Positions 25,264 through 33,062 of a DNA stretch of 64,000 bases are shown here, piece after piece. Positions within the stretch are counted from its first letter, which is position 1, and every line of letters begins with the position of its first letter. The stretch covers positions 1 through 64,000 of the forward strand of contig NZ_JAPDFS010000005.1 in assembly GCF_027257195.1 (NCBI RefSeq). The letters are read 5' to 3'. A model generated the notes under the pieces. The model saw only the letters and a list, made by a program, of their open reading frames with translations. It ran no database searches and had not been told where the DNA came from. The DNA is from Halorubrum sp. F4. GTDB taxonomy: Archaea; Halobacteriota; Halobacteria; Halobacteriales; Haloferacaceae. Both the position numbers and the translations under genes were made by a program.

Positions 25264-26502
25264 ATGGACCGCGATTCCCTCCGCGCGGCGCTCGAGCGGT
25301 GGACCGACTCGGGAGTGGTCGACGAGGAGACCGCGACGCGGATCCGGGAGTTCGAACGGGAGCGGGAGGACCGGGCCCCCGAAGCGAAGGAGAACACCCC
25401 CGAAGCGGAGGACGGCCGCGAGGGATCCGTCGAGCGTGGAGAGGCGGCCGACGACGGAAGCCTCCTTGAGGAGAACCGGGTCGTCGTCGCGCTGGCGCTG
25501 ATGGGCGGGGTCCTCGTCGCCGTCGGCGTCGGGGCGTACCTCTACGAGCGCTGGGAGTCGATCCCGGCGGTCGCGCGGGTCGCCCTCCTCGTGGGGATAC
25601 CCGTCGCCGCCGCGGGCGGCGGCGCGCGCCTCCGGGAGAACGCCCCTCGGAGCGCTCACGGACTGTGGCTGCTCTCGGCGCTTTTCACCGGCGTGACCCT
25701 CTTCCGGCTCGCCGAGCTGACGGCGGCGGTCGACGTCGACGCCGCGGAGCCGTGGCTGCTGGCGGCGTGGACCGCGGTGGCGATCGCGATCGCGGCCGGA
25801 CTCGACTCGCGACCGATCGGGGGTGTGGGAGCGATCCTCGGCGGCGCGACTCTCCTCTCGGCGATCGATCCGGCGGAGTTCGTGCTCCTGTTCGGCGCGT
25901 ACGGCGGGCTCCTCTACGCGGCCGGATTGGCCGCCGACGGCGATATCGGCGGGTTCACCGCCGACCGCGACGATGACGGACTCCCACGGTTCGCGGCGAC
26001 GCTCCGTTGGGTCGGCGGCGCGTTCGTGGCGGCCGCGCTCGTGCCGATCGTCGCGGCCGGGTCGCCGCCTGGGGGACTCTCCGCCGGAACGGTCCCGCTC
26101 GTCGCGGCGAGCCTCGTCGCCGGCGCGGTCGCGGTCGGCCGCGCCCGTGACGATCCGCTCGCACGGTACGCGAGCGTTCCCGCGGTCGCGGCCCCCGTGG
26201 CGAGCGGGGTCGTGTGGGGGCTGGCCGGGCGCGTCGACGACTTCGCGGGATCGCTCGTCGCGCTCGGCTGCCTGCTCGGCGTCGTGTTGGCGCTCGTCGT
26301 CGGGGCGGTCGGGCTCCGGGAGGCCGCTCCGGCGAACGTGGCCGCGCTCGGGTTCGTCCTCGGCGTGCTCGCCTTCCTCGTCGGGCCGGTCGGAGACGCC
26401 GTCTCCGGATCGGTGGCGCTCGTCGCCGCCGGAACGGTCCTGCTCGCCGCGGGGCTCGGCGCGGAACGCGGCCGTCGAGCGGTGCTCGCACGGATCGGCT
26501 GA
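25264..26502 (+). CDS. DUF2157-type polytopic membrane protein
   Basis: A 412-residue integral membrane protein. The first 35 residues form a charged helix (RAALERWTDSGVVDEETATRIREFE) typical of DUF2157 proteins, followed by an acidic linker of about 40 residues and about twelve hydrophobic helices that are very rich in Ala, Gly, Leu and Val. No transport or catalytic motif was recognised. A TATA-like AGATACTT lies about 33 bp before the ATG at 25264. It may have a role in the envelope, but nothing in the sequence says which. It is convergent with the GDT1-type transporter. Confidence 0.75.
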   Translation: MDRDSLRAALERWTDSGVVDEETATRIREFEREREDRAPEAKENTPEAEDGREGSVERGEAADDGSLLEENRVVVALALMGGVLVAVGVGAYLYERWESIPAVARVALLVGIPVAAAGGGARLRENAPRSAHGLWLLSALFTGVTLFRLAELTAAVDVDAAEPWLLAAWTAVAIAIAAGLDSRPIGGVGAILGGATLLSAIDPAEFVLLFGAYGGLLYAAGLAADGDIGGFTADRDDDGLPRFAATLRWVGGAFVAAALVPIVAAGSPPGGLSAGTVPLVAASLVAGAVAVGRARDDPLARYASVPAVAAPVASGVVWGLAGRVDDFAGSLVALGCLLGVVLALVVGAVGLREAAPANVAALGFVLGVLAFLVGPVGDAVSGSVALVAAGTVLLAAGLGAERGRRAVLARIG

Positions 26503-26573
26503 GGGATGACGGACGGGACGGGAGGGTCTGACACGCCGAGACGGGAACGGGACGGCCCGCCACGCCGAGCCGG

Positions 26574-27275
26574 TCACGTCGCCGCGACGATCGCATCGAT
26601 CGCGGTCTCCCACAGCGAGACGCCGAAGACGACGGCGGAGAGGAAATCGAGCGCGAAGAAACCGAACAGCGCCGCCCCGGCGAAGTGTGCCTTCCGGGGG
26701 TCGAACGCGTGTGAGAACCGGTGGAAGAAGTACGCGTTCGCGACGCTTACGGGCACGATGGCGAGCATCTCGCCGGCCCAGATCGCGGTCGGGAACGCGG
26801 GGTACTGGGTCGCGAGCGAGATCGTGACCAGTTGGGTCTTGTCGCCGAACTCGCCGAACGCCATCATCGCGAAGATGGGGAGGAACCCGCCGAACCGGTT
26901 CGGAACCCGCCAGCCGACGAGTGGAACGCGCACGTCGAGTTCGCCTCCGTCGGTCATCGGATCGGTGGTCGCCTCCGGGTCCGCGGCGTCGGCGTCGGGA
27001 GCGCTCCGGACGAGCAGGTACGCGAAGACGAGGAACAGCGTCGCGGTCAGCGCGTCCAGGTAGACCCCCGGCAGCGTCGCAGTGATCGCCCGCCCGAACC
27101 GGATCTCGAGGACCGTCCAGCCGGCGAAGGCCGCCGCCGCCGCACTCACCACGGTGAGGGGTCGGTACCGCGTCGAGAGTCCGGCGATGAGCAGCTGGAC
27201 CTTCTCTCCGGGGAGGACCGCGAGCTGTGCGCCGGCGGCGATGAAGAGGACGGTCAGCCACGTGATCTCGCTCAT
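26574..27275 (-). CDS. GDT1/TMEM165 (UPF0016) family cation transporter
   Basis: A 233-residue membrane protein with two repeated halves of three helices. The second half has the family motif intact (AFGEFGDKTQLVTISLATQYP; E-x-G-D-K-T), but the first half reads AVLPGEKVQLLIAGLS, where the motif acidic residues are changed (Glu to Leu, Asp to Glu) and Thr is Val. Bacterial and eukaryotic members export Mn2+ or Ca2+; this one is probably a manganese exporter, by family only. A central acidic loop of about 30 residues links the halves. An 18-bp palindrome upstream may be its operator. Confidence 0.82.
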   Translation of the reverse strand: MSEITWLTVLFIAAGAQLAVLPGEKVQLLIAGLSTRYRPLTVVSAAAAAFAGWTVLEIRFGRAITATLPGVYLDALTATLFLVFAYLLVRSAPDADAADPEATTDPMTDGGELDVRVPLVGWRVPNRFGGFLPIFAMMAFGEFGDKTQLVTISLATQYPAFPTAIWAGEMLAIVPVSVANAYFFHRFSHAFDPRKAHFAGAALFGFFALDFLSAVVFGVSLWETAIDAIVAAT

Positions 27276-27309
27276 CGAGGATCGACTCGTTGGCGCGTCG
27301 ACGACCGGA

Positions 27310-27327
27310 TTTTAGAGACGGCTAAAA
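27310..27327. promoter_or_regulatory. Palindrome in the GDT1 promoter (candidate operator)
   Basis: TTTTAG (27310-27315) and CTAAAA (27322-27327) form a perfect inverted repeat with a 6-base spacer. It lies about 35-52 bp before the GDT1-gene ATG on the minus strand, where a TATA box would be, so bound repressor would block transcription. The AT-rich TTTTAG/CTAAAA halves resemble DtxR-family operators, which would fit a manganese exporter; that is inference. Confidence 0.45.
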
Positions 27328-27355
27328 GATAGATTTTGTGCATACGGAAAACGCG

Positions 27356-27655
27356 TCACAGCCAGAGCAACTGGGCGTGGCGGGTTCCGTCGAACTCCAG
27401 TACGGCACTCTCGTCGACGAGTCCGGCCTCGATCGCGACGCCGACCGCCTCCCGACCGACGAGATTGCCGACCTGCGCGCGATGGAGCGCGGAGACGACC
27501 GCCTCGGCGTCGGCCTCGACCGCGTCGTCGCCGCCGTAGAACTCCTCGCTCACCGAGAGGCTGGCGCGACCGTTGTCGTAGGTCTCGCCGAGGCAGTCGG
27601 CGTCACAGACCGAGACGAGAGTCCCCTCGGGCGTCTCCCGCTCGCGAAGCAGCAT
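27356..27655 (-). CDS. DUF424 family protein
   Basis: A 99-residue archaeal DUF424 protein. LLRERETPEGTLVSVCDADCLGETYDNGRASLSVSEEFY is the family signature region, split here by a Cys pair that is not a CxxC zinc site, and the C-terminal half (AQVGNLVGREAVGVAIEAGL) completes the single domain. The function is unknown. Its ATG follows directly on the stop of the TPR gene, so it is translated in the same unit. Confidence 0.78.
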   Translation of the reverse strand: MLLRERETPEGTLVSVCDADCLGETYDNGRASLSVSEEFYGGDDAVEADAEAVVSALHRAQVGNLVGREAVGVAIEAGLVDESAVLEFDGTRHAQLLWL

Positions 27656-28567
27656 CTAGAAGCCCTCGGGACCCTCCCCCTGAAGCTCGCGCTCCGGTTC
27701 ATCCGTCCCGGGACTGCCGCCCTGACCGGACTGGCCGCCGCGACCGCCACCCACGCCACCCGCGCCGCCGCGACCGCCTGCGCCGCCGCGGCCGCCCTGA
27801 CCGCCCGGACCGGGCGCGCGTCCGGTCTGCTCTTCGACCAGCTCCTCTTCGGCCTCGCGACGGATCTCCTCGGCACGGTCGGCCACCTCCTCGGCCTGCT
27901 CGTGTTCGCCCGCCTCCTCCAGCGCACGGGCCTTCTCCTCCAACACGCCGGCGTCGCGGTATCCGAGGCGGATCGCGTTGTCGAAGCAGTTGACGGCGTC
28001 CTCGTGGAGGCCGCGCTCGACGAGCAGGAACCCGCGGTTGTACCACGCCTGTGCGAAGCGCGGATCGGTCTCCACGGCGCGCTCGGCGTGTTCGAGTGCC
28101 TGCTCGTGGCGACCGAACTCCCAGAGCGCGTACGCGAGGTTGGTCTCGGCGGTCGCGGCGTGCTCGGAGTCGTCGTCGATGCGTAACGCCTCCTCGTAGG
28201 CGCCGATCGCCTCGTCGAACTCCTCGAGTTCCGCGTGGGCCGCGCCCTTGTTCACCCACGCCTCCTGGGCCGCAAGCGAGTCCTCGTCGGCGAACCGGGC
28301 GGCACGCTCGAACGTCTCGGTCGCCTCCTCGAACCGGTTTATCCCCATGTAGGAGAGCCCGACGTCGATCAGTCGCTCGACGTCGACGACGTCGCTCTCG
28401 ACGTTCCGGCGGTCGAGCACGTCGGTGAGGACCCGCGAGTCGACCGGGTCGACGGTGGTCGGGTCCGCGTCCAACTCCTCGGGATCGAGGGTGAACTCCT
28501 CGTAGTCGGCGTCGACGCCCTGGCCCGCGGAGAAGTCGTGGCGGTCCGCGTCGCGCTCGTCGGTCAT
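27656..28567 (-). CDS. TPR-repeat protein with a glycine/arginine-rich tail
   Basis: A 303-residue soluble protein. Residues 1-70 are acidic; about five tetratricopeptide repeats follow (AWVNKGAAHAELEEFDEAI, NLAYALWEFGRHEQALEHAE, AWYNRGFLLVERGLHEDAV); a Glu-rich helix comes next; and the last 60 residues are a GGRGG/GGAGG-type tail ending EPERELQGEGPEGF. TPR domains bind partner proteins; RGG-like tails often bind RNA, which is an inference here. ATG at 28567 is chosen over one eight codons upstream because it gives the standard acidic N-terminus. It is co-transcribed with the DUF424 gene. Confidence 0.8.
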   Translation of the reverse strand: MTDERDADRHDFSAGQGVDADYEEFTLDPEELDADPTTVDPVDSRVLTDVLDRRNVESDVVDVERLIDVGLSYMGINRFEEATETFERAARFADEDSLAAQEAWVNKGAAHAELEEFDEAIGAYEEALRIDDDSEHAATAETNLAYALWEFGRHEQALEHAERAVETDPRFAQAWYNRGFLLVERGLHEDAVNCFDNAIRLGYRDAGVLEEKARALEEAGEHEQAEEVADRAEEIRREAEEELVEEQTGRAPGPGGQGGRGGAGGRGGAGGVGGGRGGQSGQGGSPGTDEPERELQGEGPEGF

Positions 28568-28648
28568 ATACCCGGATCTGTCGGTCACGGCGGGTAAGCG
28601 TTACGTCGGCGGGACGAACGACTATCATGTGGAAAGGTACCACGAGAC

Positions 28649-28672
28649 AGGCTAAAACGGTCGTTTTCGCCT
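28649..28672. promoter_or_regulatory. Long imperfect palindrome upstream of the S49 protease gene
   Basis: AGGCTAAAACG and CGTTTTCGCCT face each other around GT, with one mismatched pair. The palindrome lies just before the TATA-like GCGTTATGTG (28678-28687), about 45-67 bp before the protease ATG, and about 80 bp before the TPR ATG on the other strand. It could be an activator site or a terminator-type hairpin. Confidence 0.4.
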
Positions 28673-28715
28673 ACCCGGAGCGTTATGTGATCCGACCGAA
28701 TGGTGTTAGTCGGTA

Positions 28716-29711
28716 ATGTCAACAGACAAGCTCTCCACGGCCATCACCCCGCGACGACAGGTCGCGGTCGTCGTGTTGGCCGCCGCGTTGCTCGGAGCGA
28801 CCGTCGCCCCGAGCGTGTACGCGGCGACCAACGAGACGGAAGACACGGTGGCCGTCGTCGAAATCGAAGGCCCCGTGAACGCGGCCCTCGCCGACGACGT
28901 CGAAAGCGAACTCGCAGCGATCCGCGGCAACGACTCCGTCGGTGCCGTCGTCTTAAAGATCGACACGCCCGGCGGCGCGCCGGTCGCGTCCGAACGCATG
29001 TACAAGGCGGTCCAGCGCACGAGCCAGCAGATGCCGGTGATCGCCAGCGTCCAAGCGATGAGCGCCTCCGGCGGCTACTACGCGATGGCCCCCGCCGACG
29101 ACGTCTACGTCCTGCCGACCTCGCAGGTCGGAAGCATCGGACTGAACGCGCCCAGCCCGCGGACGAGCGCACCCGTCACCGGGCCGAGCGGCCCGGACAA
29201 GGCCGGCGGCAACGAGATCCAGGGATGGGCCGAACAGCAGACGCTCGCCGACACGTTCGTCGACGCGATGATGGCCGAACGTGGCGACGAGTTCCAGATG
29301 CCACGCGAGCAGGTCGCACAGGCCGACGTCTACCTCGGAACCGAGGCCGTTCAGAACGGCTTCGCCGACGAGATCGGCTCGCTCAACGAGGCGATCCACG
29401 AGGCCGCGACCCGCGCCGATCTCGGCGACTATCAGGTCGACACCCGCGAGACCGGCCCGGAACTCGGGTTCCCGATCCTGCTCCGTACCGACGCGCAGGT
29501 CGTCGCGGTGTACGCCAACGATCCGGGCTACGGCGACGTCGAGCCGATGCCCTCCACGTACGTCCATCTCGAGGCGGTCCCACACGTCGACACGGTAGAG
29601 CGGTTCTCCGGGAGCGATCTCGGAGTCGACGAAGCGACCGTCGACGGAGGCGGAACCGGTCCCGCCGCGAACGACACCGCGGCCTCCCTGAACGGGGGTG
29701 TCTCCGCGTGA
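28716..29711 (+). CDS. SppA-like membrane-anchored serine protease (peptidase family S49)
   Basis: A 331-residue protease. The N-terminal segment (residues 15-36, VAVVVLAAALLGATVAPSVY) is a signal peptide or anchor, so the catalytic domain is outside the membrane. VAVVEIEGPVN, GAVVLKIDTPGG and QAMSASGGYYAMAPAD follow the S49 core, with nucleophile Ser118; a candidate Lys of the catalytic pair lies in PSGPDKAGGNEI. It may degrade signal peptides or membrane proteins. The stop overlaps the following gene's GTG start. TATA-like GCGTTATGTG lies about 30 bp upstream. Confidence 0.82.
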   Translation: MSTDKLSTAITPRRQVAVVVLAAALLGATVAPSVYAATNETEDTVAVVEIEGPVNAALADDVESELAAIRGNDSVGAVVLKIDTPGGAPVASERMYKAVQRTSQQMPVIASVQAMSASGGYYAMAPADDVYVLPTSQVGSIGLNAPSPRTSAPVTGPSGPDKAGGNEIQGWAEQQTLADTFVDAMMAERGDEFQMPREQVAQADVYLGTEAVQNGFADEIGSLNEAIHEAATRADLGDYQVDTRETGPELGFPILLRTDAQVVAVYANDPGYGDVEPMPSTYVHLEAVPHVDTVERFSGSDLGVDEATVDGGGTGPAANDTAASLNGGVSA

Positions 29712-30763
29712 GCCGGATCGGCGTCCTCGCGGCCGCGTTCCTCGTGACGTTCGCGACGATCGCCGGCGGTGCGGCCATCGCCGGCTACGCGACGGCCGAT
29801 AGCGCGGCTCCCGCACCGGAGATCGAGAACGAGCACTACCAGTCGGCGGACGTGATCAAGGACGACGACCCCGGCGAGGCGACCGTGACGATGGAAAGCG
29901 ACGCGGAGTCGCAGACGATCGTCATCGATCCCGGCGTCGAGGCTGCCGGCGGTCTCCCGACCAGCCCGCTGGCGCTCATCGGGTTCGGCGGTCCCGAGGT
30001 CACGGACCGGGACGTTCGGCCGCTGGCGAACGCTCTCATCGAGAACGGCCACGACGTGCGAGTGTACACGCCGGACCCGAGCAGTCAGCAGCGTCCGACT
30101 CGACCGGACGAGACCGGCCCCACGCCGCTCGGCGAGGACCTCGCCGAGGCGGACGCGTTCGTCACGTTCCGGACCGATTACGACGATGACGAGCTCGCGG
30201 ACATCGAGACGTTCGTCGAGGAGGACGGCCGGATGATACTGGCGACCGAACCCGACGCCGCGTTCGACCCGCCCGGAGCGGCGTCGCTCGACGCCACCCT
30301 CGGGACCACCACCGAGCCCGGCTACGTGTACAACATGGAGGAGAACGACCTGAACTACCAGCGGGTGTACGCGGAGCCGACGGGCGACTCCACGCTGACC
30401 GAAGGGGTCGATCGCGCGATGTTCTCGACGGCCACGCCCGTCGGAACGGCCGCCGACGGCGGCGACGAGTTCCGGCCGATCGACGGCAGCGAGTTATCGA
30501 CGACGCGGGCGGCGACGGAGGCCCCCCTCCTGGCGCGCGACGACGGCGTCGTGGTGGTCGGGGACGGCGACTTCCTCTCGCCGGAGAACGCCCAGCGCGC
30601 CGACAACGACGTCCTGATCGGCAACCTGGCGGACTTCCTCGTGGAGAACGACCGGGATCCGGAGACGCAGCCGCCGGAGACGCAGCCGGAAGGACCGACC
30701 GCGCCGACGGGCCCGACCCAGCCGCCGACGGAGCCGACCGAACCGACGAACGAGACGGCCTGA
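29708..30763 (+). CDS. Membrane-anchored DUF4350-like protein
   Basis: A 351-residue protein starting at GTG inside the protease stop codon. Residues 4-30 form a signal or anchor helix (GVLAAAFLVTFATIAGGAAIAGY). The outside domain has LALIGFGGPEVTDRDVRPL and ADAFVTFRTDYDDDELADIETFVEEDGRMIL, which resembles the DUF4350/GATase-like flavodoxin fold found in surface-bound proteins. The last 45 residues are Pro/Thr/Glu-rich, probably a spacer. Its coupling to the S49 protease suggests a partner or a regulator of that enzyme. The function is unknown. Confidence 0.7.
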   Translation: MSRIGVLAAAFLVTFATIAGGAAIAGYATADSAAPAPEIENEHYQSADVIKDDDPGEATVTMESDAESQTIVIDPGVEAAGGLPTSPLALIGFGGPEVTDRDVRPLANALIENGHDVRVYTPDPSSQQRPTRPDETGPTPLGEDLAEADAFVTFRTDYDDDELADIETFVEEDGRMILATEPDAAFDPPGAASLDATLGTTTEPGYVYNMEENDLNYQRVYAEPTGDSTLTEGVDRAMFSTATPVGTAADGGDEFRPIDGSELSTTRAATEAPLLARDDGVVVVGDGDFLSPENAQRADNDVLIGNLADFLVENDRDPETQPPETQPEGPTAPTGPTQPPTEPTEPTNETA

Positions 30764-30962
30764 CGTGGGCCGACCGGTTCGTCGTCGAACCGCATCCCGA
30801 CCGATTTTTCGACCGAACGATCCTCGATAGTCGTCGACGAGTCCGCCCTCGATCGTGACGCCGACGCGTCGATCTCGGCGGTCGTTGACGCGTCGATCCT
30901 AACGATCGGCGGCGACCCGGCGGAAGCTATGACTGTCCGGCGACCGGATCTCGCGGACGTCC

Positions 30963-31544
30963 ATGTCACCGTCGCCGCCGTCGTCCGTCCGGGCGTTCTT
31001 CGCCGTCGAACTGCCCGACGACCTCGCGGAGCCGATCGCCGACCGCCAGTCCGCGTTCGACGACGCCGCCGGGACGCGACCCACTGACCCGAACCAAGCG
31101 CACCTCACCCTGAAGTTCCTCGGCGACGTCGACGTCGACGACCTCGACGACGTGCGCGCCGCGGGCGAGCGGGCGGTCGACCGCGCCGGCGTCGCCCCCT
31201 TCGACTGCGCGATCGAGGGGCTCGGCGTCTTCCCCTCGCTCGAGTACGTGTCGGTCGTCTGGCTCGGAGTCGGGGAGGGAGCCGACGAGCTGACGCGGCT
31301 CCACGAGGCGCTGGAGACCGAGACGACTGCGCTGGGGTTCGACCCCGAGGACCACGAGTTCACCCCGCACGTCACCCTCGCGCGGATGAACGACGCGCGG
31401 GGGAAGGACCTGGTCCAACGGGTCGTCCGCGAGGAACACCCGGAGGTCGGGAGCTTCGCCGTGGAGGAGGTCACGCTGATCGAGTCGACGCTGACCGACG
31501 AGGGGCCGGTCTACGAGCCGATCGGGCGGTTCGCGCTCGGATAG
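30963..31544 (+). CDS. thpR: RNA 2',3'-cyclic phosphodiesterase (2H family)
   Basis: A 193-residue 2H-family enzyme. The two catalytic tetrapeptides are HLTLKFLG (residues 46-53) and HVTLARM (near residue 138), as in ThpR/LigT proteins that open 2',3'-cyclic phosphate ends of RNA, and RAFFAVELPDDL is the usual N-terminus. It acts in the cytoplasm, probably in tRNA or RNA end processing. The 200 bp before it (30764-30962) hold no gene that I can support. It is convergent with the CNNM-type gene. Confidence 0.87.
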   Translation: MSPSPPSSVRAFFAVELPDDLAEPIADRQSAFDDAAGTRPTDPNQAHLTLKFLGDVDVDDLDDVRAAGERAVDRAGVAPFDCAIEGLGVFPSLEYVSVVWLGVGEGADELTRLHEALETETTALGFDPEDHEFTPHVTLARMNDARGKDLVQRVVREEHPEVGSFAVEEVTLIESTLTDEGPVYEPIGRFALG

Positions 31545-31564
31545 ACTGATCCGACGGAGACGAT

Positions 31565-32833
31565 TCAGGCCGGGCCGTCGCCGTCGTCCGTAGCCGGGTA
31601 CTCGATCCGGACCCGGGTCACGCGCGTCGGGGTCGCCCCGGTGACGACGAGCACCACGTCGCCGACTGCGACGCGGTCGCCCTCCTCGGGGAGTCGGCCG
31701 ACGCGCTCCGTGACCAGCCCGGCGACCGTCTCGAATCCGCCGTCGGTCGGGAGGTCGAGCCCGAGGACTTCGTTGAGGTACGCGACGGTGGTCCAGCCGC
31801 GCGCGACCGTGACGCCGGGCTCGACCACGTCGACGTGGTCGGTCTCGCGGCGTCCGACCAGTTCGCCGACGACCTCCTCGACGACGTCCTCCAGGGTGGC
31901 GAGCCCGACGATCGCGCCGAACTCGTCGACGACGATGACCATGCGCGCGCCCGTCTCGCGCATCTCGGCGAACAGCTCGTCGACCGGCTTCGTCTCGGGG
32001 ACGAAGGTCGGCTTCACGAGGACGCTCGCGAGGTCCTCGCCCGCCTCGTCGGCACGGACCGCATCGCGAACGTCGACGATCCCCACCACGTCGTCGCGGT
32101 TCTCGCCGTAGACGGGAAGCCTGGTGAGGTGTTCCGCGGCGGCCGTCGAGACGACCTCGCGGGGCGTCGTCGTGTCCGGGAGTGCGACCATGTCGGTGCG
32201 GGGGACCATCACCGCGGTGACGCGGGTGGCTCCGAGGTCGAGAACGCCACGGATCATCGCGCCCTCGTCGGGCGCGAGCGCGCCCGTCTCCTCGCCGGAG
32301 AGCACGAGCGTCTGTATCTCCTCGCGGCTCAAGTACGACTCGATGGCCGTGTCGCCGCCGACGATCCGGGTGACGACCCCGCTCGCGGCCTCGAAGACGT
32401 AGAGGACCGGCCGGAGGAGTCGCTGAACCGCGACCACGGGCCGGGCGACCCGGAGCGCGTGTCGCTCCGCGTTCGCGACCGCGTACGACTTCGGCGCGAT
32501 CTCGCCGAAGACGATGACGAAGAACGAGGTGAAGACGGTCGATCCCGTGGCGGCCTGCCCGGCCGGGAGGTACTGGACGAGCACCGCGGTCGCGACGGAG
32601 GCGGCCGCGATGTTCGCGACGTTGTTGCTCACGAGCGCGGTGACGAGGAATCGGTGGGGGTTCTCCCGGAGCGACGAGAGCGCCGCGCTTCCGGGGACCG
32701 CGTCGGCGACGAGCGCGTCGACGCGGTGTTTCGCGACCGAGAACACGGCGAGTTCCGAACTCGAGAAGAAGGCGCTGATCCCGGTCAGTGCGAGGATCGC
32801 GGCGGCCCCGAGAAACGAGAGCGTGACGTCCAT
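31565..32833 (-). CDS. CNNM/CorC-type (DUF21-CBS) membrane protein
   Basis: A 422-residue protein of the CNNM/CorB family. About four membrane helices form the DUF21 domain (residues 1-150, with ISAFFSSSELAVFSV and VIVFGEIAPKSYAVANAE), a pair of CBS domains follows (about 190-315, VTAVMVPRTDMVALPD, TRLPVYGENRDDVVGIVD), and the C-terminus is a CorC_HlyC domain (GGFETVAGLVTERVGRLPEEG). Such proteins transport or regulate magnesium or other divalent cations. I used the ATG at 32833, which starts the first helix; the longer open frame upstream crosses the serA promoter region. Confidence 0.87.
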   Translation of the reverse strand: MDVTLSFLGAAAILALTGISAFFSSSELAVFSVAKHRVDALVADAVPGSAALSSLRENPHRFLVTALVSNNVANIAAASVATAVLVQYLPAGQAATGSTVFTSFFVIVFGEIAPKSYAVANAERHALRVARPVVAVQRLLRPVLYVFEAASGVVTRIVGGDTAIESYLSREEIQTLVLSGEETGALAPDEGAMIRGVLDLGATRVTAVMVPRTDMVALPDTTTPREVVSTAAAEHLTRLPVYGENRDDVVGIVDVRDAVRADEAGEDLASVLVKPTFVPETKPVDELFAEMRETGARMVIVVDEFGAIVGLATLEDVVEEVVGELVGRRETDHVDVVEPGVTVARGWTTVAYLNEVLGLDLPTDGGFETVAGLVTERVGRLPEEGDRVAVGDVVLVVTGATPTRVTRVRIEYPATDDGDGPA

Positions 32834-33062
32834 ACGCCCCACATGTGCGTCGACCCGAAAGGGTGTATCGGCGAGGAACGGTCGCGGACGACACCGCGAC
32901 CGCGGTTCACGGAGATACGCATGGACGAGGGGTTTCCATCCGAAACGAAGGGGTTGTATAGCCACGATCTCGGATCGTAAATGACGAATTACCGAAAAGT
33001 TCGGGCAGGCAAAACGGCGCGATGAAGAAAGCGTTAACACCGCGCCGAGGGTCGGTACGGAC

